The position numbers were made by a program, and so were the translations under genes. Below, in pieces: positions 45,039-53,935 of a stretch of DNA of 64,000 nt. Location of the stretch: the NCBI GenBank assembly GCA_044220635.1, contig JBGAQP010000003.1, positions 62,001 through 126,000 on the forward strand, read 5' to 3'. The DNA is from JBGAQP01 sp044220635 (lineage in GTDB: Bacteria; Pseudomonadota; Gammaproteobacteria; Burkholderiales; Usitatibacteraceae). Each line of letters opens with the position of its first letter. Position 1 is the stretch's first letter. The notes under the pieces are model-generated. The model was not told where the DNA came from. It saw only the letters and a program-made list of their open reading frames with translations, and ran no database searches.

Positions 45039-46819
45039 GCGACCTGCACCTGGGAGTCACCGGCAACTCGAGCATCGGCGCGCTCGTCGATGCGCGAGGC
45101 GAGATCGTCTGGGCCTGCCTGCCGCGCTTCGACGGCGACCCGGTGTTCTGCTCGCTGCTGCGCCCGCGCGAGGGGGAGGACGATTTCGGCTTCATGGGCA
45201 TCGAGCTCAGCTGGTTCGAGCGTTCCGAGCAGGCGTACCAGCCCAATACGCCGATCCTCGTCACGCGCCTCTTCGACGACCGCGGCGGCGGCGTCGAGAT
45301 CGTCGACTTCGCCCCCCGCTTCCGCCAGTTCGGCCGCCTCTTCTGCCCCGCGCAGCTCGTGCGCATCGTGCGCCCGATCGCCGGCAGCCCGCGCATCCGC
45401 GTGCGCATGCGCCCCGCCGACGACTATGGACGACGCCGGCCCGAGGTCACCTCCGGCTCCAACCACGTCCGCTTCGTGGGCACGGGCAACGTCCTGCGCC
45501 TGACGACGGACTGCTCGATCACGGCGATCCTCGAGGAGATGCCGTTCGTGCTGCGCGACGGCCTCGCGTTCGTGATGGGCCCGGACGAGACCCTGCAGGG
45601 CTCCGTCGCGGAGGTCGCGCGGCGCTTCCACGAGCTCACCGCCGACTACTGGCACGACTGGGTGCGCGACCTCTCCATTCCCTTCGAGTGGCAGGAGGAA
45701 ATCATCCGGGCGGCCATCACGCTCAAGCTCGCGGCCTACGACGACACGGGCGCGGTGGTCGCCGCGCTCACGACCTCGGTGCCCGAGTCGCCCGACAGCG
45801 GGCGCAACTGGGACTACCGCTATTGCTGGCTGCGCGACGCCTATTTCGTCGTGAACGCGCTCAACCGCCTGAATGCCACGCGCACGATGGAGCGCTACCT
45901 CGGCTACATCATCAACGTCGCCGCGGGCAGCGAAGGCCACCTGCAGCCGGTCTACCGCATCAGCGGGCGCCCGGAGCTCGAGGAGCGCGTCGTCGAGACG
46001 CTGCCGGGCTACCGCCGCATGGGTCCCGTGCGCCTGGGCAACCAGGCCTACCGCCAGGTGCAGAACGACGTCTACGGCTCGGCGATCCTCGCCGCCACCC
46101 ACGCTTTCTTCGACCGGCGGCTCGCGGCCGTGGGCAATCCCGGGCTCTACCGCCGGCTCGAGCGCCTCGGCGAGCGCGCCGCGGCGCTGCACGCGAGCCC
46201 CGACGCGGGGCTCTGGGAGCTGCGCGGCTCCGAGCACGTGCACACCTTCTCGAGCGTGATGTGCTGGGTCGCGTGCGACCGGCTCTCCAAGATCGCGGCG
46301 CGCCTGGGGATCGCCGAGGGGGCGCTGCGCTGGCGCTCCGAGGCCGACCGCATCCACGAGGCGATCTGCGGGCGCGCCTGGTCGGAGAAGCGCGCGAGCT
46401 TCGTGTCCACCTTCGGGGGCGAATCCCTCGACGCGAGCCTGCTGCTGCTCGCCGAGCTCGGGTTCCTGCGCGCCGACGACCCGCGCTTCGCGGGCACCGT
46501 CGCCGCCGTGGAGCGCGAGCTCAAGCGCGGCGACTTCATCTTCCGCTACACGCAGCCCGACGACTTCGGAGCGCCCGAGACCGCCTTCCTCGTGTGCACG
46601 TTCTGGTACATCGACGCGCTCGCGGCCCTGGGCCGGCGCGAGGAGGCGCGCGCGCTCTTCGAGGCCACGCTCGCGCGGCGCAACCGCCTGGGCCTGCTCT
46701 CCGAGGACCTGAACCCCGTGACCGGCGAGCTCTGGGGCAACTTCCCGCAGACCTACAGCATGGTGGGGCTCATCAACAGCGCCACCCGCCTGAGCATCCC
46801 CTGGGACGAGGCCTTCTGA
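45035..46819 (+). CDS. Glycoside hydrolase family 15 protein (trehalase/glucoamylase-like)
   Basis: A 594-residue cytoplasmic GH15 enzyme. N-terminal beta domain (HLGVTGNSSIGALVDARGEIVWACLPRFDG), then the (alpha/alpha)6 barrel with PDSGRNWDYRYCWLRDAYF, PGYRRMGPVRLGNQAYRQVQNDVYG and a late LSEDLNPVTGELWGNFPQTYSMVGLI. Bacterial GH15 enzymes beside ots genes are often trehalases, which would hydrolyse the trehalose made by OtsAB; glucoamylase activity is also possible. After DVYG the usual Glu is replaced by Ser, to be checked against this subgroup. The start overlaps otsB by 4 bases. Confidence 0.85.
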   Translation: MSDLHLGVTGNSSIGALVDARGEIVWACLPRFDGDPVFCSLLRPREGEDDFGFMGIELSWFERSEQAYQPNTPILVTRLFDDRGGGVEIVDFAPRFRQFGRLFCPAQLVRIVRPIAGSPRIRVRMRPADDYGRRRPEVTSGSNHVRFVGTGNVLRLTTDCSITAILEEMPFVLRDGLAFVMGPDETLQGSVAEVARRFHELTADYWHDWVRDLSIPFEWQEEIIRAAITLKLAAYDDTGAVVAALTTSVPESPDSGRNWDYRYCWLRDAYFVVNALNRLNATRTMERYLGYIINVAAGSEGHLQPVYRISGRPELEERVVETLPGYRRMGPVRLGNQAYRQVQNDVYGSAILAATHAFFDRRLAAVGNPGLYRRLERLGERAAALHASPDAGLWELRGSEHVHTFSSVMCWVACDRLSKIAARLGIAEGALRWRSEADRIHEAICGRAWSEKRASFVSTFGGESLDASLLLLAELGFLRADDPRFAGTVAAVERELKRGDFIFRYTQPDDFGAPETAFLVCTFWYIDALAALGRREEARALFEATLARRNRLGLLSEDLNPVTGELWGNFPQTYSMVGLINSATRLSIPWDEAF

Positions 46820-46829
46820 GGGCGCGGCG

Positions 46830-47735
46830 ATGATGCGCATCGGCGTCGACCTCGGAGGCACGAAGACGGAGGTCGCGGCCCTCGGCCCCGACGGGAGCGA
46901 GCGGCTTCGCCGCCGCATCCCCACGCCCGCGGGCGACTACGAGTCGGCGCTCGGCGCCCTCGCCGCCTTCATCGCCGGGGCCGAGCGCGAGCTCGGCGCC
47001 CCGGCGCGCGTCGGCCTGGGGCACCCGGGCGCCATCGATCCGGCGACGCGACGGCTGCGCAACGCCTACGCGACCGCCTTCAACGAGCGGCCGCTCGCCG
47101 CGGACCTTTCGCGGCTCCTCGGCCGCGAAGTGCGCGCGGAGAACGACGCCAACTGCTTCGCGCTCTCGGAGGCGTCCGACGGGGCGGCCGCGGGTCGCCG
47201 GGTCGTCTTCGGCGCGATCCTGGGCACCGGCGCGGGCGGCGGCATCGTGGTCGAGGGCCGGCTGCTGCGCGGCGCGCACGGGCTCGCGGGCGAGTGGGGG
47301 CACAACCCGTTGCCCTGGATGGTCCCGGGAGAATTCCCGGGCCCGCGCTGCTATTGCGGCCGCGAGGGCTGCATCGAGCGTTTCGTCTCCGGCCCCGCCC
47401 TCGCCGAGGACCACGCGCGCGCCACCGGGCGCTCGCTCGCCCCGGGGGAGATCGCCGCCGCGGCCGAGGCGGGAGACCGGGATTGCCGTGAAAGCCTCGA
47501 GCGCTTCGGGGACCGCCTGGCGCGCGCCCTCGCCCACGTCGTCAACCTCGTGGATCCCGACGCGATCGTCCTCGGCGGCGGCGTGTCGCGCATCGGGAGC
47601 CTCTACGCCGATCTCCCCGGAAGGATCGCGCGCTACACCTACGCGAAGGATCGCCTCGCCCCGGTCCTGCGCGCGGCCCACGGCGATGCGAGCGGCGTGC
47701 GGGGCGCCGCGATGCTCTGGGGGCCGGGCGAATGA
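46830..47735 (+). CDS. ROK-family sugar kinase (glucokinase/fructokinase type)
   Basis: A 301-residue ROK kinase. ATP site IGVDLGGTKTEVAAL at the N-terminus; ENDANCFALSEA and GAILGTGAGGGIVVEGRLLRGAHGLAGEWGHNPLPW with the catalytic/zinc region; zinc cluster CYCGREGCIE; and the second phosphate motif IVLGGGVSRI. The sugar could be glucose (from the neighbouring GH15 reaction) or fructose. It starts 10 bases after the GH15 stop, at the ATG of 46830 or 46833, and ends the trehalose operon. Confidence 0.87.
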   Translation: MMRIGVDLGGTKTEVAALGPDGSERLRRRIPTPAGDYESALGALAAFIAGAERELGAPARVGLGHPGAIDPATRRLRNAYATAFNERPLAADLSRLLGREVRAENDANCFALSEASDGAAAGRRVVFGAILGTGAGGGIVVEGRLLRGAHGLAGEWGHNPLPWMVPGEFPGPRCYCGREGCIERFVSGPALAEDHARATGRSLAPGEIAAAAEAGDRDCRESLERFGDRLARALAHVVNLVDPDAIVLGGGVSRIGSLYADLPGRIARYTYAKDRLAPVLRAAHGDASGVRGAAMLWGPGE

Positions 47736-47748
47736 TCGCGCGGCACCC

Positions 47749-48516
47749 CTAGCCCGGGCAAAGCGGCAGCCGCAGGGCCTGCACGACCTCCCCGGTGCCG
47801 CGGTCCTGGAGGAATGCGGCGATCGCGAGGTCCTCGCGCTTCCAGCCGGCGTCGAGGGGCCACGCCACCGTCTCGTTCCTGCGCCCGGAATCGTCGAGCG
47901 CTCCGAGCGAACGAAGCGCCCGCACGACATGGTCGTGGCGCAGCGTCTCGCCGCGGTTCTCGCCCGCCCCCACCGCCGTCTCGAGGCGGCTCTCGGTCAG
48001 CGCGAGGAACAGGACCAGGTCGCCGGGACCGTCCTTCGCCGCGGCTTCCACGGAGACCCTCAGCATGCCGCCCGAGCCCCTCGCCGCGATGCCGAGCTCG
48101 GCGCGCGCGGGCCTCGAGCCCGCCTCCGCGAGGGCCTGCGAGAACGCCGGCGGCGAGTGCCAGCCGCGGAAGTCGCGCCCGGCGAGCCGCACCTGCGGGG
48201 TGTAGACGCTCGACGACCCCGGGAGCCGCGCGCCCTCGCGCTGGCGCCGGGTGAAGTCGGGACTCGCGAAGCGGTCCTTCCAGCCGATGGAATCCCAGTA
48301 GTCGACGTGAAAGGCGAGCGGCACGACGCGCCGGGCGAGCGCGCCGGAGCCGGGCAGGGTCGAGAGCCAGCGATCCGCGGGCGGACAGGAACTGCAGCCT
48401 TCCGAGGTGTAGAGCTCGGCGAGGACGGCGGTTGCGGGACCGGAGCGCGCGGAGCACTCGGCGGCCGTGGCGGCGGCGGGCAGCATGGCGGCAAGGGCGA
48501 GGAGGAGGATTCGCAC
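47749..48516 (-). CDS. Exported DUF1223 protein with a thioredoxin-like Cys pair
   Basis: A 255-residue periplasmic protein of the DUF1223 family. Sec signal at 1-18 (ILLLALAAMLPAAATAA). The conserved AVLAELYTSEGCSSCPPADRWL has a C-x-x-C thioredoxin-like motif, and FHVDYWDSIGWKDRFASPDFTRRQ is the family signature. Function unknown; it may act in periplasmic redox or copper handling. The start is the GTG at 48516, with no ATG available. Converges on the ROK kinase gene. Confidence 0.8.
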   Translation of the reverse strand: MRILLLALAAMLPAAATAAECSARSGPATAVLAELYTSEGCSSCPPADRWLSTLPGSGALARRVVPLAFHVDYWDSIGWKDRFASPDFTRRQREGARLPGSSSVYTPQVRLAGRDFRGWHSPPAFSQALAEAGSRPARAELGIAARGSGGMLRVSVEAAAKDGPGDLVLFLALTESRLETAVGAGENRGETLRHDHVVRALRSLGALDDSGRRNETVAWPLDAGWKREDLAIAAFLQDRGTGEVVQALRLPLCPG

Positions 48517-48569
48517 GTCAGGCTCCGGTGTTTCCCCCTTTCGTCGCGCGCCCCGCGCGAGGCTTACGC

Positions 48570-49118
48570 TCAGAACGCGGGCTTGGGCTTCTTGCCCTTG
48601 TAGCGCTTCACGCTCCGGGTGATCTCGGCCTTGGCCTCCTCCGGCCCCACCCAGCCCTCGATCCGCACCCACTTGCCGGGCTCGAGGTCCTTGTAGTGGG
48701 CGAAGAAGTGGGTGATCTGGTCGAGCATCATGCTCGGCAGGTCGCGGGGGGTCTCGATCGCCTTGTAGAGCGGGGTGAGCTTGTCGATGGGCACGGCGAG
48801 CAGCTTCGTGTCCCCGCCCGCCTCGTCGGTCATCTTGAGCATGCCGATCGGCCGGCAGCGCACGACGACCCCCGGCATGAGCGCGAAGGGGGTGACCACG
48901 AGGACATCCACCGGGTCCCCGTCGTCCGAGAGCGTGTGGGGGATGTAGCCGTAGTTGCACGGATAGTGCATCGCGGTCTGGACGAACCGGTCCACGAAGA
49001 GCGCGCCCGTCTGCTTGTCGATCTCGTACTTGATGGGGTCGGCGTTCATCGGGATCTCGATGATCACGTTGAAGTCGTTGGGCAGGTCCCTGCCCGAGGT
49101 CACGCGGTCGAGGTTCAT
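48570..49118 (-). CDS. ppa: Inorganic pyrophosphatase
   Basis: A 182-residue soluble family I pyrophosphatase, normal length. Active-site pieces: [46 protein letters not shown] (metal-binding aspartates), [10 protein letters not shown] and [19 protein letters not shown]. The start is the ATG at 49118 (MNLDRVTSG). Divergent from the HNH gene. Confidence 0.95.
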   Translation of the reverse strand: MNLDRVTSGRDLPNDFNVIIEIPMNADPIKYEIDKQTGALFVDRFVQTAMHYPCNYGYIPHTLSDDGDPVDVLVVTPFALMPGVVVRCRPIGMLKMTDEAGGDTKLLAVPIDKLTPLYKAIETPRDLPSMMLDQITHFFAHYKDLEPGKWVRIEGWVGPEEAKAEITRSVKRYKGKKPKPAF

Positions 49119-49252
49119 GGCTTTCCCGGCCCGGCCCGCCCCGGCGAGGGCGTGAGCGAGCGCTGGCAATGGAATTTTGGTAAATTGATGCGGCTTCCGA
49201 GGACCATTATCCAAGTTACCGATTTGACTGGCAAAAGGACCCCGAGACGGTC

Positions 49253-49831
49253 GTGAACCGGACGCTGCCCCTCATCCTCACGCTCGACCAGCACGGCGTG
49301 CCCCATCGCTGGGTCTCGTGGCAGCAGGCGGTGTGGTACTACGCCAAGGAACGGGTCGCCTGGGAAACCGGCAGCGAGGCCTTCACCGTCTGGGGGGGCC
49401 GCTCGCACCTGACGGGCGAGCGCTCGAGCATCACCGCGAACTCCATCATCGCGATCCGCGGCAAGGCGCTCGCGATCAAGGGCTTCAACCAGGTCCCGCC
49501 CCTCAACAACCGCGAGCTCTTCCACCGCGACCGCTACCTGTGCGCGTTCTGCGGCGGGCACTTCTCGCACTTCAAGCTCACCTGCGACCACATCGTGCCG
49601 ATGTCGCGCGGAGGCCGCGACAGCTGGATGAACGTGGTGACCGCCTGCCGGACCTGCAACCAGAAGAAGGGCAACCGCACCCCCGAGGAGTCGCGCATGC
49701 AGCTCCTCTACGCCCCGTACGTCCCGAACCGCGCGGAATTCCTGATCCTCGCGAACCGGCGGATCCTCGCCGACCAGATGGAGTTCCTCAAGCAGCACGT
49801 GGCGGCGCACTCGCGCCTGCACGCGGCGTAA
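49253..49831 (+). CDS. HNH endonuclease-family protein
   Basis: A 192-residue protein. The C-terminal half has an HNH nuclease core with paired zinc cysteines: CAFC (97-100), [26 protein letters not shown] (DH at 112-113, CRTC 132-135). The N-terminal 90 residues ([28 protein letters not shown]) form a domain seen in chromosomal HNH proteins near ppa in betaproteobacteria. There is no restriction or phage gene nearby, so it is probably a resident gene of unknown role. GTG start at 49253. Confidence 0.83.
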   Translation: MNRTLPLILTLDQHGVPHRWVSWQQAVWYYAKERVAWETGSEAFTVWGGRSHLTGERSSITANSIIAIRGKALAIKGFNQVPPLNNRELFHRDRYLCAFCGGHFSHFKLTCDHIVPMSRGGRDSWMNVVTACRTCNQKKGNRTPEESRMQLLYAPYVPNRAEFLILANRRILADQMEFLKQHVAAHSRLHAA

Positions 49832-49860
49832 GCCGCGCGCCCCACCCCGCAAGCCGGATC

Positions 49861-51288
49861 TCAGCCCGCGCGGTCGAGCGCCTGGGCGCGCCCGGCGACG
49901 GGCGCGGGCGCCTTGCGCTCGTCACGCAGCAGCCAGGCGAGCACCGGCGGGGTGACGAGCGTCGTGAGCATCACCATCAGCACGATGACCGAGAAGAGCT
50001 CCTCGTTCACCACGCCGAGGGACTTGCCGACGAAGGCGAAGATGAGGCCCACCTCGCCGCGCGGCACCATGCCCCAACCCACCACCCAGCGCCGCACGTT
50101 GCCCGCGGCGATCCCCGAGGCGAGCTTGCCGACGATCGCGGCCGCGGTGAGCAGGGCTGCGAGCCCCAGGATCGTCGGGTCGAGCAGGTGCTCGAGCCGC
50201 ACCTGCATCCCCGCGGCGACGAAGAAGACCGGCACGAGGAGGTGCCCGATGGGGGCGAGCAGGTCCTCGAGGTGGCGGTCGGCGTGGCGCGCGACGACCT
50301 CCTCGACGCGGGCGCGCACCGCGCCCGGCGCGCCTTCCACGGCGATCTCGAGCTCGCGCTTGATCCCGGGCGCCTCGAAGTGGCGGAAGTGCACGTTCTC
50401 GAGGATGAGGCCCGCGGCGAAGGCGCCGACGATGGGCGCGAGCCCGATCCAGTTCGCGAGGTAGGCGAACACGAGGCAGATCACGAGCGCGAGCGTGATC
50501 TTCATGCCGTGCCCGCGGCTGATGCCCGCGAAGAGCCGGCTCACGGGCTGCGCGGCGAGCTGCCCGATCGCCAGCGCCGCCGCGAGGAACCCGAAGGCCT
50601 GCACCGCCACCCAGCCGACCTCGGAGGCGGTGACCGAACCCTGCGTGGCGATCGCCGAGACCACCGAGAGGATGATGAGCCCCAGCACGTCGTCGATCAC
50701 GGCCGCGCCCAGCACGATCTGCGCCTCGGGCCGCTGGATCACGTTCATGTCGCGGAAGACCCGGCCCGTGATCCCCACGGAGGTCGCCGTGAGCGTGGCC
50801 CCCAGGAAGAGGTACGCGGAGATCGACAGGCCGGGAAGCAGCATCGGGCCGACGACGACGGTCCCGAGGAGGAAGGGAAGTGCGACCCCGACGACGGCCA
50901 CGCCGAAGGAGCGCGCGCCCACCTCGCCCATGGAGCGGATGTTCGACTCGAGCCCGATCTGGAAGAGCAGGATCACGGCCCCGAGCTGGGCGAGGAACTC
51001 GACCGTCGCCGCCGCGCCGGATTCGCCCAGGCCCGGCAGGCCCAGGAGCGCCACGCTGCCGAGCGCGACGCCTGCGAGAATCTCGCCGAGGACCGCGGGC
51101 TGGCCGAGTCGCTCGACGAGCGTGCCCAGCTTCGCCGCGACCAGGATGATCGCGAGCCAGAGGAAGCTCTGGGCGACTTCGGAGGAGCTCGCCGCGTGGG
51201 CCTCGCCCATGCCGGCGAGCCACAGCGCCGCCGCGGCCCACGCGGGCCGGGCCGCCCAACGTCTCGCGATGCCGGGAATCGAGGCCAC
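49861..51288 (-). CDS. Monovalent cation:proton antiporter, CPA2/KefB-like
   Basis: A 475-residue integral membrane protein with 12-13 helices. Motifs: LGQPAVLGEILAGVALGSVAL, GAVILLFQIGLESNIRSM, LGATLTATSVGITGRVF, VLGAAVIDDVLGLIILSVV (ion-binding Asp pair) and GWGMVPRGEVGLIFAF, the CPA2 pattern. A signal-like hydrophobic segment (AAALWLAGMGEAHA) precedes helix one. No TrkA-N domain at the C-terminus, so not a full KefB/KefC. The start is taken as the GTG at 51288. A 63-residue membrane protein gene lies 11 bases upstream. Confidence 0.86.
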   Translation of the reverse strand: MASIPGIARRWAARPAWAAAALWLAGMGEAHAASSSEVAQSFLWLAIILVAAKLGTLVERLGQPAVLGEILAGVALGSVALLGLPGLGESGAAATVEFLAQLGAVILLFQIGLESNIRSMGEVGARSFGVAVVGVALPFLLGTVVVGPMLLPGLSISAYLFLGATLTATSVGITGRVFRDMNVIQRPEAQIVLGAAVIDDVLGLIILSVVSAIATQGSVTASEVGWVAVQAFGFLAAALAIGQLAAQPVSRLFAGISRGHGMKITLALVICLVFAYLANWIGLAPIVGAFAAGLILENVHFRHFEAPGIKRELEIAVEGAPGAVRARVEEVVARHADRHLEDLLAPIGHLLVPVFFVAAGMQVRLEHLLDPTILGLAALLTAAAIVGKLASGIAAGNVRRWVVGWGMVPRGEVGLIFAFVGKSLGVVNEELFSVIVLMVMLTTLVTPPVLAWLLRDERKAPAPVAGRAQALDRAG

Positions 51289-51299
51289 CGCGCCGCGCC

Positions 51300-51491
51300 T
51301 CAGCCGTGCTTTTCCTCGAGGCGGATCGCCTCGCGCGCCCTGCGGGGCCGGGGCTCGCGCGCCGTGGACGCCTGGCGCGCACGCAGGCGCTCGGCGAGCA
51401 GCCCCGCCGCGGCCACCGCGAAGGGCAGCACGAGCAGGAATGCGAACACCGGGTCCAGCCCCGCGAACCACTCGAGAAATGCGGCGACCAT
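51300..51491 (-). CDS. Small membrane protein coupled to the antiporter gene
   Basis: A 63-residue protein: a short amphipathic start (MVAAFLEWFAGLDP), one hydrophobic helix (about 15-34, FAFLLVLPFAVAAAGLLAE) and a strongly basic cytoplasmic tail. The ATG at 51491 has GGAGGA 7-12 bases upstream, which decides the start against longer openings. It precedes the antiporter gene by 11 bases. No family recognised; an accessory subunit is plausible. Confidence 0.6.
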   Translation of the reverse strand: MVAAFLEWFAGLDPVFAFLLVLPFAVAAAGLLAERLRARQASTAREPRPRRAREAIRLEEKHG

Positions 51492-51589
51492 CGCTTCCTC
51501 CACGTCACTCCACCTGCGCACGATGGTAGTGGGGGGGTGCGGCCGTGGATATCGCGGCACGCCTTACGGGCGATCCCGTACGGAAAACC

Positions 51590-52222
51590 CTAGGGGCGGC
51601 GATCGTCTCCGGGCTTCGAGCCCAGCACCAGGCGGATGAGGTCGGGAATGCGGCGAACCTGGAGCTTTTCCATCATCCGCGACTTGTACACCTCGACGGT
51701 GCGCGGGCTGATGCCGAGCTCGGCGGCGACCTCGCGGTTGTGCTTGCCGGCGACGACCCGGTCGAGCACCTCGCGCTCGCGCTCCGTGAGCCGCGCGAGG
51801 CGCTCGGCTCGCTCCGCTTCGCGGCTCGCGTCCTCGCGCCACTCGTGGCCGCGCTCGAGCGCCGCGGCCACCGCGTCGAAGAGCTGCGCGTCGTCGATCG
51901 GCTTCTCGATGAAATCCACGGCGCCCGCCTTGAGGGTGGCGCGCGCCGCGGTGATGTCGCCGTGGGCGGTGACGACGATCACGGGCAGGCCCGGGGCGCG
52001 GCGCGCGAGCTCGGCCTGCAGCGCGGCGCCGTCCATGCCCGGCATGCGCAGGTCCGCGACGACGCAACCCGACCAGGAGGATTCGAGCGCCGCGAGGAAA
52101 CTCTCGGCCGAGGCGAAGCCGCGGGTGCGCCAGCCCTTGAGGTCGAGGAGCAGCGCGAGCGAATCGCGCACCGCGGCGTCGTCGTCGACGATGAAGACGG
52201 TCGGCGGCTCGGCGCGCGTCAC
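51590..52222 (-). CDS. FixJ/NarL-family response regulator
   Basis: A 210-residue response regulator: receiver domain (FIVDDDAAVRDSLALLL, phospho-acceptor Asp57 in VVADLRMPGMDG, Lys in DFIEKPIDD) and a LuxR-type helix-turn-helix (ARLTEREREVLDRVVAGKHNREVAAELGISPRTVEVYKSRMMEKL in pieces). The GTG start at 52222 overlaps the TGA of the kinase gene by 4 bases. Targets unknown; the antiporter operon downstream is a candidate by position. Confidence 0.92.
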   Translation of the reverse strand: MTRAEPPTVFIVDDDAAVRDSLALLLDLKGWRTRGFASAESFLAALESSWSGCVVADLRMPGMDGAALQAELARRAPGLPVIVVTAHGDITAARATLKAGAVDFIEKPIDDAQLFDAVAAALERGHEWREDASREAERAERLARLTEREREVLDRVVAGKHNREVAAELGISPRTVEVYKSRMMEKLQVRRIPDLIRLVLGSKPGDDRRP

Positions 52223-53877
52223 GGCGACTCCGGCTCGCCCGCGGGCAGCGTGAAGGAGAATACCGCGCCGCGATCCGCGTTCTCGTGCCACAGCCGCCCG
52301 CCGTGGCTCTCGACGATGGTGCGGCTCAACGCGAGGCCGAGGCCCATGCCGTGGGGCTTGCGCGAGCGGAACGGCTGGAAGAGGCGGGCGGCGGCCTCGG
52401 CGTCGAGGCCGGGGCCGGTGTCGCGCACCGACACCCGGACGGCGCCCGGCTCGTGGCGCCGGATCGCGATCGCGATCTCGCGCTCGCCGCCCGCGCCCAT
52501 CGCATCGATCGCGTTGCCGACGAGGTTCTGCAGGACCGTCGCGACCTGGACGCGGTCGACGCGTACGCGCGGCAGGTCCGCGTCCGCCTCGAGCACCAGC
52601 CGCACCCCGTGGCGTTGCAGGCGGTTGCGCAGGGTCTCGAGGGCCTGGTCGACGAGGCCGCGGGGATCGATCGACTCGAGCTGGCCGGTCCCCGAGCGGA
52701 AGAACTCGCGCAGTCCCTTGGTCACCTCGCCCGCGCGCCGCGCCTCGGCCGCGGCGCGCGAAAGCGCGTCGGCGAGCTTCTCGCGGTGGGTTCCCGGGTC
52801 CTCGAGCATCAGCTCGCAGGCGCGCAGGTAGCTCGCCGCGGCCGACAGCGGCTGGTTCAGCTCGTGGGCTATCGCGGAGGCCATCTCGGCGGCCGCGCCG
52901 AGGCGCAGCGCCCGCTCGAGGTCCGCCTGCTTCTCGCGCAGCTCGACCTCGCGGGCGACGAGCGCCTCCTGGACGCGGCGGCGCTCCGTGCTCGCCATGC
53001 CGAGGAACAGCGTCGAGAAGGCGAGCACGAGCATGAACTGCTGCAGCTCGATCAGGGAACGCGCCGAATAGCCCAGGGCCTGCACCGCGACGACGACGCC
53101 CAGCTGCACGCCCAGCACGGCCGCCGTCGCCCCCGTGAAGCCCGAACGCACGGCCACCCAGATGAGGGGCAGGAAGAGCAGGTAGAAATGGCCCACGGCC
53201 TGCTCCTCGGTCAGCGCGAAGAGCACGGCGAGCACCGCGACGAGCGCCGCGGCCTGGAGCCAGGCCTCGGGTCGGGGTGTCGCGGTGGCGGGCGTCGCCC
53301 CGCGGCGCCAGGCCGCGAGCACGAGCAGGAAGGGCGTCGTCACGATGATGCCGATCAGCTCGCCGACCCAGAAGTGCATGAAGGACGCGAAGAACCCGGG
53401 CCATTCGATCAGCCCGAGGACGACGTGGGCGACGATGTAGGCGGAACACACGGCGATCGATCCGGCCACGGTCATCGCGCTGAACCGCCACAGGCCGCCG
53501 AGCGTGGCGAGCCGCGGGTTTCCGCCGAGGACCTTCAGGAGCGCGGCGGCGAGCGCCGTGTAGCCCGCCGCGAGGACCGCCGAGAGCGCGGCCACCGCGG
53601 CGAACGAGACCGGATGGCCGCGCACCAGGACCGCCGCGGCCAGGGCGGCGACGAGCAGCGCGGGCCAGTAGCGCAGCCCGAACACCAGCAGGAGCGCGAG
53701 GCCGAGTCCCGCCGGCGGGCTCCAGGGCGTGAGGCCGAAGCCGATCGGGTGGATGTAGCTCACCCGCTCGAGGAACACGTAGGCGACGATGAATCCCGCG
53801 GCGACGCCGGGATGGAAGGCGCGCGCCGGCGCCGCGGGGGCTGCGCCCGGATGGGCCCGGCCGCGCCCCCGCATCAT
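52219..53877 (-). CDS. MASE1-containing sensor histidine kinase
   Basis: A 552-residue membrane kinase. The first 300 residues form eight or so helices of a MASE1-type integral sensor (SYIHPIGFGLTPWSPPAGLGLALLLVFG, FMHFWVGELIGIIVTTPFLLVL). A coiled linker (VAREVELREKQADLERALR) leads to the HisKA domain with the phospho-His in AIAHELNQPLSAA. The ATPase domain has VLQNLVGNAIDAM, DTGPGL and GMGLGLALSRTIVESHGG. The partner is the FixJ-like regulator in the same operon. The ligand is unknown. Confidence 0.92.
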   Translation of the reverse strand: MMRGRGRAHPGAAPAAPARAFHPGVAAGFIVAYVFLERVSYIHPIGFGLTPWSPPAGLGLALLLVFGLRYWPALLVAALAAAVLVRGHPVSFAAVAALSAVLAAGYTALAAALLKVLGGNPRLATLGGLWRFSAMTVAGSIAVCSAYIVAHVVLGLIEWPGFFASFMHFWVGELIGIIVTTPFLLVLAAWRRGATPATATPRPEAWLQAAALVAVLAVLFALTEEQAVGHFYLLFLPLIWVAVRSGFTGATAAVLGVQLGVVVAVQALGYSARSLIELQQFMLVLAFSTLFLGMASTERRRVQEALVAREVELREKQADLERALRLGAAAEMASAIAHELNQPLSAAASYLRACELMLEDPGTHREKLADALSRAAAEARRAGEVTKGLREFFRSGTGQLESIDPRGLVDQALETLRNRLQRHGVRLVLEADADLPRVRVDRVQVATVLQNLVGNAIDAMGAGGEREIAIAIRRHEPGAVRVSVRDTGPGLDAEAAARLFQPFRSRKPHGMGLGLALSRTIVESHGGRLWHENADRGAVFSFTLPAGEPESP

Positions 53878-53935
53878 CGATTCGCACCGCGTCTGCGGTC
53901 AAGCGTTCCGGCCGCCGCAGGTCCTGCCGCCGGCC

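Noticed and set aside
49253..49831. HNH gene as part of a defence or homing system
   Set aside because: No restriction, methylase, intron or phage gene flanks it, and it sits between ppa and an antiporter as in ordinary chromosomal context.
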